Shown: positions 9,141 through 14,028 of the stretch, piece after piece
Layout of the letters: each line of letters starts with the position of its first letter
Position numbering within the stretch: position 1 is the first letter of the stretch
NCBI GenBank assembly: GCA_003024985.2
Contig: PXIH01S0008069.1
Strand: one strand, 5' to 3'
Length of the DNA stretch: 14,028 bases
Source of the DNA: Euperipatoides rowelli
Taxonomy: Eukaryota; Onychophora; Udeonychophora; Euonychophora; Peripatopsidae
Position numbers and translations under genes: made by a program
Notes under the pieces: model-generated
Told to the model about the DNA's origin: nothing
The model's database searches: none
What the model saw: only the letters and a program-made list of their open reading frames with translations

Positions 9141-9343
9141 CCTCTTTCACGTATTATATTTGGTACAAGTAGTTAACGTTTTTTCATGTTCTTCAGAACT
9201 CAAATGTTATGTTTGAAGCTTTGTATTGCATTTTAAAGTGATTATTGTTTATGAAATTTAAAGATTTGTCTTAAAAAAAACTGTAATAAAAAAAAAGTTG
9301 TATAAATTGTAAATAAATGTGGTTTCCACCCTTTAGTGGAGGA
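9141..9343. other. Possible SINE body and tail
   Basis: AT-rich sequence with two A-runs (about 9273-9280 and 9287-9295) follows the tRNA-like head. No coding signal is seen. Whether it belongs to the SINE cannot be told from one copy. Confidence 0.35.
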
Positions 9344-9370
9344 GGTAAGATTTTACTTTCCAGATCTACC
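9344..9370 (+). repeat. Flank module X, diverged plus-strand copy
   Basis: GGTAAGATTTTACTTTCCAG and the following ATCTACC resemble the X core GGCAAGAGTTTACTTTCTAG / ACCTTCC with a few mismatches. It lies inverted relative to the two minus-strand copies that follow, so the region could form a hairpin. Confidence 0.45.
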
Positions 9371-9413
9371 CCCCACCCCCTCCAAAACTAAATTTTAGAA
9401 AGGATATCATAAT

Positions 9414-9541
9414 ATGGACCATCCATCAGACAAAATTTTAATTTCCCCTTCATCTTTTCATCTTAGTTGTGGTGGCCATCTTGGAAGGTCTAGAAAGTAA
9501 ACTCTTGCCCTAAAATTGAAAGAGAATTTAATAAAAATTTG
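9414..9541 (-). repeat. Flank module X, first of two tandem copies
   Basis: This starts ATGGACCATCCATC on the plus strand. It shares CTTCATCTTTTCATCTTAGT and GAAAGTAAACTCTTGCCCTA with the following copy at a spacing of 128 bp. The orientation is opposite to copies A and B. Confidence 0.9.
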
Positions 9542-9720
9542 ATGGACCATCCATCGTACAATCATTTCATTTGCCCTTCATCTTTTCATCTTAGTTGTGG
9601 AAGCCATCTTGGAAGGTCCAGAAAGTAAACTCTTGCCCTAAAATGTGTCCTAACTGCCAAACTAAATCACAGCAGCCCTTTTAATAAGGAGATGTAGGCT
9701 ACCTATTGGGACATTATGTT
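9542..9720 (-). repeat. Flank module X, second tandem copy with longer end
   Basis: The duplicated part runs to about 9644 and is very similar to 9414-9541. Beyond it, the reverse complement of 9640-9715 (GTTAGGACACA, ATAATGTCCCAAT) matches the left flank of the short 28-bp array at 4968-4994. This copy therefore links flank A and flank B as neighbouring parts of one repeat. Confidence 0.7.
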
Positions 9721-9831
9721 TCAGACATCAAATAGAATTATTATTCCTATTCAATTTAAAAATATTATATTCTGAAAATTATACTCTGAAAATTCAAAAA
9801 TATTAAGAATTTATTTAAAAATCAATATTAC

Positions 9832-9930
9832 CTTATCTTTTGCTATTTCTTGAGTTTCTTTATCCATCCATGATATCATTTCAGGATATTTTAAGATTAT
9901 GTTTCTCAGATCATCCGCCAAATCTTTTAT
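9832..9930 (-). CDS. Candidate host exon, M13 (neprilysin-like) metallopeptidase, N-terminal lobe
   Basis: The minus strand holds a 33-codon open stretch with an AG just upstream (9931-9932) and a GT just downstream (9830-9831, GTAATA). It is 99 bp, phase 0 at both ends. It reads IKDLADDLRNIILKYPEM and then ISWMDKETQEIAKDK. M13 zinc peptidases (neprilysin, ECE) carry at this place 'lvxdLRxaF...l..WMDxeTrxxAxxK', and the WMD.ET...A..K spacing matches well. This helix pair lies in the large N-terminal lobe; the HExxH and ExxxD zinc motifs would be on exons outside the window. These enzymes are usually type II membrane or secreted proteins that cut peptides. The upstream tract is only moderately pyrimidine-rich and the donor is not ideal. 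I found no neighbouring exon, so a lone retained fragment of a pseudogene is also possible. Unlike everything around it, it has no stop or shift. Confidence 0.65.
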
Positions 9931-10395
9931 CTATATTGCAAATTAAAATTTTTATGAGCTGAATTAGATTTTATTTTTATTTTAAGTAAAAAATTATTTG
10001 GAATATATTATTTTCAACATAAAATTGATTTATGATATAATCACTAAGTAATATTTTATTTTAATATACAAATTGTAAAAGAATTAGGCTACAATCATAA
10101 ACTTATAAAAGGAGTGAAATTTCAAAACCTCCAACCCCCAGAGTCCATATAAAAATTTGTATAAAAATAAAATTCAAAGTGGAAATAATTAAACAAAAAT
10201 TATAATATTAAAGAAGAGTTAGGACGACAAATACTGCTGAAAGCCCAAATAACTCTACACCAAAGTCTCAAACGTTAACTAGTTAATGAGTGTCAGATGT
10301 ACGAAAGACAACTACACTATGAATATAATAAATAAAAGTTCCAATGGTAGTATGTGATTATATTGCCATAAAAACAAACACAACTTAATATTCTA
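9931..10395. other. Unassigned AT-rich DNA between the exon and the LTR
   Basis: If the exon is real this is intron upstream of its acceptor. No coding frame, RNA gene or repeat was seen. The right end flanks the 3' LTR and would carry one copy of the target-site duplication, which cannot be checked because the other LTR is outside the window. Confidence 0.4.
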
Positions 10396-10534
10396 TGTAT
10401 TGTATTATGAATAAATACTCACAAGCACACAACTGAGCTGTTCACAGGTTTGTTTATTAACTAACATATGTGATGCCCCATGCATGCCACTAACGACCTC
10501 TATAGCCAATACATTGATATCACTAATCATTACA
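10396..10534 (-). repeat. 3' LTR of gypsy element 2 (about 134-139 bp)
   Basis: On the minus strand it begins TGTAATGATTAGTGATATC directly after the polypurine tract. It ends in ...AATACAATACA, giving TG...CA ends at 10396 or 10401. AATAAA at 10453-10458 is followed by a GT-rich stretch (TTGTGTGCTTGTGAG), as in a polyadenylation site, so the R/U5 boundary probably lies shortly after. No TATA box is obvious. The inner end is firm; the outer end is uncertain by a few bases. Confidence 0.75.
10453..10458 (-). promoter_or_regulatory. Polyadenylation signal AATAAA in the LTR
   Basis: AATAAA on the minus strand, inside the LTR and followed by GT-rich sequence. The position fits transcript ends of LTR elements. 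Confidence 0.6.
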
Positions 10535-10546
10535 CCCCCCCTTCTT
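10535..10546 (-). promoter_or_regulatory. Polypurine tract, plus-strand primer site of gypsy element 2
   Basis: AAGAAGGGGGGG on the minus strand, directly before TGTAATG. An RNase H-resistant purine run abutting the 3' LTR is the expected start of second-strand synthesis in LTR elements. Confidence 0.85.
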
Positions 10547-10690
10547 ATTAGCTACAAGAGTCCATACAAATTTAAACACACTACCAGCTTCAACTTATTT
10601 GCGATCTTCTTAGTGCTTCTACCTCCAACTCCGACTCAGTCTCTGTTGGTCTTGCCTCCCTTTGGTGTTTTTCCTTGCAATCTTCATATT

Positions 10691-11625
10691 CTATACTCTT
10701 ACACTCTTCAAACTCTTCTGATGTTTTTTTAGATCGCTATTGTTCCTTCTCAATAACACATTCCCTTCTGTTTTAACGTGAAATGATCTTGGTGCAACCA
10801 TCTTCTCTATCATTGCCTTCTCCAACCATTTGCTTGTTTTAAAATCCCTTATACAAACTACATCATTCTTATTAAATTCTGGATACTGTCTGGCATTCCG
10901 GTCATAATACTTCTTCTGTATGCAGATACTTTAGGTTTCAACTTTACAAACTGTGGTAACATAGTTTTAAATTTTCTTCTAAACAGCTTATCCGCTGGTG
11001 ACTTCCTTCTCTCCAATGGTGTTGTTCTGTATGACAGGAAACCCAAACAAACATCTTCATTCTTGCCATCTTTTCTAAAATATTATTTGCTATTTGGATA
11101 GCTTTTTTCACTAACCCATTCGACTGGGCATACCCTGGGCTTGATGTTATATGCCCAAAATTATATTCTACCATAATTTTTTTTTAATTCTCTATTAGAG
11201 AATGGAGGTCCATTGCATACTATTTTATTTGGTATTCCAAACAGCAAGAAGATTACCTTTAAACATATTATAACAGCTTCCACATTTGTTGACTTCAGCT
11301 TCACTACTAATGGATAACTTGAATAGTAGTCCATATCCACTATATGATGTGATCCCCTCCATTGGAAGGAATCAGTCCCCACTGGAACTAAGGTCGCTGT
11401 ATAGTTTTATGTGGTGTCAAAACTTCTTTGGTTTTCTTCATACCATTTCTTTGACATGCTTCACATTTCCCTACCAGTTTATGTAATGTTAACAGTTGTA
11501 CCATTCCAAAAACACAGCTCATGAGCCCTTCTTTTGCTTTTTTTCTATTCTTAAATGTGTTATATGTAATTTATGCAACATTTTCTTCCGCATGGAGTTT
11601 AGCATGTATTTACTTTCAATAAATT
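10691..11625 (-). pseudogene. Gypsy element 2 integrase, degraded
   Basis: The N-terminal zinc domain is seen as MLHKLHITHLRIEKK near 11590 (the His pair) and KCEACQRN near 11445 (the Cys pair), in different frames. The core begins VGTDSFQWRG, with the first catalytic Asp in IVDMDYYSSYPLVVKL. The second Asp motif reads KIVCNGPPFSN at about 11200-11220 where the family has 'SDNGPxF', so one residue, the catalytic Asp, is missing. After a frameshift at the T-run near 11180, SSPGYAQSNGLVKKAIQ follows. The third acidic residue (family GLAER) reads Lys at 11103-11117. Then come LSYRTTPLERRKSPADKLFR and, in another frame, the C-terminal SH3-like part YYDRNARQYPEFNKNDVVCI and SFHVKTEGNVLLRRN. It ends in TAG at 10691-10693. 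Integrase would join the cDNA ends to host DNA; this copy could not. Confidence 0.92.
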
Positions 11626-11746
11626 CCTTTATATTCAATTATTTCTGATTGAGATTTCCGATAAGGTGCTGCCAATCAAGTGAACTCAGAATCATTCAAC
11701 TGATTGATCACTGCTTGTAATATTACATCTTCACTAGTCTCTCTTC

Positions 11747-12206
11747 TTATTTCTTAAGAAGCCTGTCTTCCAATGTTGTTTGCACCACTAAATTCACATG
11801 TATTTGTACATCATCTTCAGTTTCACTCTTCTCAGCTTTATTTTTTATTCTTGATAGTGTGTCTGCGACAATAAGGTGCTTGCCAGCCATATGTTTCAAA
11901 ATAAAGTTGAATTTCAATAATCTTATGAACGTGCAGTGAATTCTGGTTGGTATTTCCACAATTCCCTGCTTCCTCATGGCTAACAAGGGTTTATGGTCCG
12001 TCTCCATTATAAAACTTCACCCATAAACATAATCGTGGAAACGATCACATCCGAAAACCAAACCTAGTGCTTCTTTTACCACTTGTGCATAGCCTAACTC
12101 TACTTATGTCAACGCTCTTGAAGCATACGCCACCGGCTTCCATCTTTCATGGTCCTTCTGCAACCATACAGATCCCAGTCCATAGCTCAATGCATCTGTT
12201 GAAATT
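11747..12206 (-). pseudogene. Gypsy element 2 RNase H, nearly open
   Basis: One frame runs through the whole domain with only two stops, a TAA and a TGA. ISTDALSYGLGSVWLQKDHE carries the first catalytic Asp. VAYASRAL is followed by VELGYAQVVKEALGLVF (family 'TExxYAQIEKE', second acidic residue kept), the TGA, and METDHKPLLAMR (third Asp, 11993-12004). The end ILKHMAGKHLIVADTLSR is the well-known HxxGxxN-ADxLSR close of the gypsy RNase H. About 30 further residues of linker follow to a stop at 11747. This domain degrades the RNA template. It is the best preserved part of the element. Confidence 0.93.
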
Positions 12207-12225
12207 TTGCTTAAACATCTGAAGT

Positions 12226-13205
12226 ATGGGCCTATATCAACATCTTTTAATATGTGGTAGTAACTTTTCATGTTCATGGTTCCAGTTCCATTCTACACTT
12301 GCTTCGGCCAAACTTTTTAATACCACAGTTCACTGTGATAAATTTGGAATTATTAATCCCATTACAGACTTGACCTCAATTTTATTAGTTGTTATACCTA
12401 TTTTATTTATACCTGCTATTCTAGATTCATTTGGATAGATTCCTTCAAAATTTATTTTCCCCTAAAAAATATTTAAAGTCAAGCCAGGCTTTGTGTTCTT
12501 TGCAGTGCCAACCTCAATATTTTATTATGTTCTTCCTTTGTCCTTTCCATATTAGTATGTCATCTATATAGACTTTAACTCCCTTCAGACCTTCAAAAAT
12601 GTTGCTAAGAATCCTCTGGAGCACCCTGGAGCTGAAGTTATTTCAAAAGGCATCCTAAAAAAACATTGACGACCAAATTGAGTATTAAAAGTACAAAATT
12701 GTCTACTTTACTCATCTAACAGAACTTGATAAAATACATTTTGAATATATAACTTGGAAAAAAGAACTGCTCTTTGCCAGATAAGATTCAATTTCATCCC
12801 TGGTGGGAATCTAATAATGTTTCTTTTTTATGCATTCATTAAGATTTTGTGGATCAATGCGAATTCGAAAAGACTCATCTTGTTTTTCACCACCACCATT
12901 GAGCTGACATAATAAGTAGGAGCTTCTATATTTTAATCATTCCACTTTTTATCATTCGCTCCAGCTCAAATTTTATTTATTTTTTAAATAGAGAAAGCGA
13001 TCCTTCTTGGAGCCTGTACCACGGGAACACTGTCAGGTTTTAGCCGTATTTTATATTTTTGAAACACACAGCCCAATCCTTGAAACAAGATTTTGTATTC
13101 TTTAAATATTTGTTCTTTCAAATTCTCATCTGGGTCTAACTTTATACTATATTTTTTTTTTTTTAGATCTAACTTTATACATGAACTTAAACCTAAAATT
13201 GGCAC
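12226..13205 (-). pseudogene. Gypsy element 2 reverse transcriptase, degraded
   Basis: The upstream part (12984-13205) reads PILGLSSCIKLDL, then FKEYKILFQGLGCVFQKYKI and LKPDSVPVVQAPRRIAFSI, the usual lead-in 'LGLxxCxxL...YxxVFxGLGC...PxxPPRRxP'. Lower down, across several frames, are RIRIDPQNLNECIKKKHY, FSKLYIQNVFYQVLLDE, CTFNTQFGRQ and FRMPFEITSAPG. The catalytic YIDDILIW (12553-12570) has both Asp kept. The thumb and connection are poorer: KILRLALQRTQSLAWL, then NKIGITTNKIEVKSVMGLII and PNLS. Stops and shifts are frequent between 12600 and 12980. A short A-rich insertion with a flanking 13-bp duplication lies at 13135-13180 and keeps the frame. Confidence 0.93.
13135..13180 (-). repeat. 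13-bp direct repeat flanking a 20-bp A-rich insert
   Basis: TCTAACTTTATAC occurs at 13135-13147 and again at 13168-13180 with T-rich sequence between (A-rich on the minus strand). The arrangement is that of a target-site duplication around an extremely truncated poly-A insertion, or of a slippage duplication. It adds 33 bases, 11 codons, to the RT lead-in. Confidence 0.8.
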
Positions 13206-13289
13206 TCACTTACCTTTCACCACAGCAATTGTTGAGGTACTCATGTTTTTATTGAATCTTGTTTTAGTTTTAAAACTTCCACATATTTC

Positions 13290-13455
13290 AATTTTATTTT
13301 TACATAGTCAGCAAATGACTTTCTGGTCTTTTCAAGTACTGGCCTCAGTATCATTTTCATAAATATATCCTAAGGAATTACATCCATTTGCAAACCAGAG
13401 TCCAGTTTAAATGTGAAAATAATGTTGTTTACATTAATTGGCAAAAACCATTCAC
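13290..13455 (-). pseudogene. Gypsy element 2 aspartic protease, broken
   Basis: The minus strand reads WFLPINVNNIIFTFKLDSGL and QMDVIP, then a TAG, then DIFMKMILRPVLEKTRKSF and VKIKLKYVEVLKLK. The DSG triplet at 13394-13402 is the catalytic motif (DTG/DSG family), placed as usual in 'W.. .I....I.FKLDsGaxxxVxP'. The protease cuts gag-pol into its parts. It sits between the gag knuckles and the RT lead-in. The expected glycine loop after the second half is not clear, and one nonsense codon follows the active site. Confidence 0.85.
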
Positions 13456-13461
13456 CCTCAT

Positions 13462-14028
13462 CTATTTCACTAGTTTCCTGTTGTAGTCTATAGCATCCAC
13501 CTTTAGATCATCCATAGTGGCACTTAAATTGTTATAACTACTTTCTATTATATTAATTTTTCTAGGCTTATCTTTATTTCGACATAGTCTAGCAAAGTGA
13601 TTTATTCCTCCGCAGACGTAACATGTTTTCCATACGCAATACACTCAGTTCTATCATGCAAAGTTCCACATTTAGAACATGTGTTTTGGCATTCTTTTCT
13701 GTTTGCCTCTATCACCATTCATTTGTTTTTATCATCCATTGCATTGTTCCAATTTTTTATTCTGAACCTATTAATTACATCTATATGTGATTTGTTTTCA
13801 ATAATCTCACTATTGCTACTTGTTAGTTTCCCCATCTGTGTGTGCATAATCTCTGCTGCTTGAACTATATTAACTGCTTCTTCCATTTTAAGATTTTAAA
13901 ATTTTAATAATTTTACAGTCATTTTTTTATCAAATAGTCAAGATAGCAATCGGTCCTTTATTAGGTCATCTTTTAAGTTACCATAATAGCATGTTTTTGC
14001 TAAAATCATCAAATCAGCAAAATTTTTC
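13462..14028 (-). pseudogene. Gypsy element 2 gag, C-terminal part with two zinc knuckles, cut by the window edge
   Basis: The frame at the right edge reads FADLMILAKTCYYGNLKDDL and IKDRLLS, a gypsy capsid C-terminus, then after stops LKMEEAVNIVQAAEIMHTQM. Two knuckles follow. The first is CSKCGTLHDRTEC (13641-13679), with a shorter loop before the His. The second is CYVCGGINHFARLC (13582-13623), a perfect CX2CX4HX4C. IAYGK lies between them, and a one-base shift there moves the second knuckle into another frame. The protein would pack the RNA. There are three stops in this stretch; the gag start lies beyond 14028. Confidence 0.9.

Larger units (their letters stand above)
10396..14028 (-). 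mobile_element. Ty3/gypsy LTR retrotransposon (element 2), 5' end beyond the right edge
   Basis: The minus strand reads gag, protease, RT, RNase H, integrase, polypurine tract and 3' LTR, the standard Ty3/gypsy order. The two-knuckle gag (short HxxxxC type, then CX2CX4HX4C with 'AYGK' between), the motifs of RT and integrase, and the short LTR point to the Mag-like group common in insects and molluscs. That placement is inference. After the integrase stop only about 145 bp remain before the polypurine tract, so there is no env. Every domain has at least one stop or frameshift. The 5' LTR, primer-binding site and gag start are off the window. Confidence 0.9.

Noticed and set aside
10484-10732. 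Open stretch on the plus strand, rich in Leu and Pro
   Set aside because: It mirrors the integrase C-terminus and 3' end of the gypsy element on the minus strand. The minus strand has clear family motifs.
13093-13863. Hydrophobic plus-strand open stretches (13093-13362 and 13597-13863), like membrane proteins
   Set aside because: They are the reverse of gag, protease and RT sequence. AT-rich complements often read as hydrophobic.

Overview
The window looks like AT-rich, invertebrate-type nuclear DNA, probably arthropod or another protostome. It holds no intact gene. The main content is a pile of old, broken mobile elements, all readable on the minus strand. One short stretch (9832-9930, minus) looks like a real host exon. 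It is 99 bp, open, phase 0 at both ends, bounded by AG and GT, and reads like part of the N-terminal lobe of an M13 (neprilysin-like) metallopeptidase. If so, the window is largely intron of that gene, filled with transposon debris. The class of elements (APE-type LINE, two Ty3/gypsy lineages, a pogo/Tigger-like DNA transposon, a tRNA-headed SINE candidate) and the splice-like exon rule out a bacterial origin. The two single N bases (5056, 8265) mark a draft assembly.

Layout, left to right. 1-1117 (minus): endonuclease part of a LINE ORF2, running off the left edge. 1226-2387 (minus): the matching LINE ORF1 with RNA-binding and zinc-knuckle remnants. 2622-2760 and 2984-3935 (minus): an old Ty3/gypsy pol (RT, RNase H, possible linker), split by a 30-bp tandem repeat at 2831-2990. 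3936-6464: mostly unassigned AT-rich DNA with pieces of a dispersed repeat and a short 28-bp minisatellite array. 6465-7534 (minus): wreck of a pogo/Tigger-like transposase. 7535-9720: more unassigned sequence, a large 28-bp array (8266-8680), a tRNA-derived SINE head (9063-9140), and inverted and tandem copies of one repeat module. 9832-9930: the candidate host exon. 10396-14028 (minus): a second Ty3/gypsy element in the order gag, protease, RT, RNase H, integrase, polypurine tract, 3' LTR. Its 5' end lies beyond the right edge.

The elements do not work together and none can be active as read. The gypsy element on the right is the best preserved: domain order is complete and most breaks are single stops or one-base shifts, but two integrase catalytic positions are lost. 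The most interesting unexplained signal is the composite repeat family of 4761-5056 and 8222-8778, where a 28-bp minisatellite sits twice beside the same left flank. Internal tandem repeats with fixed flanks are known from non-autonomous Helitron-like elements, but assignment to that class here is only inference.
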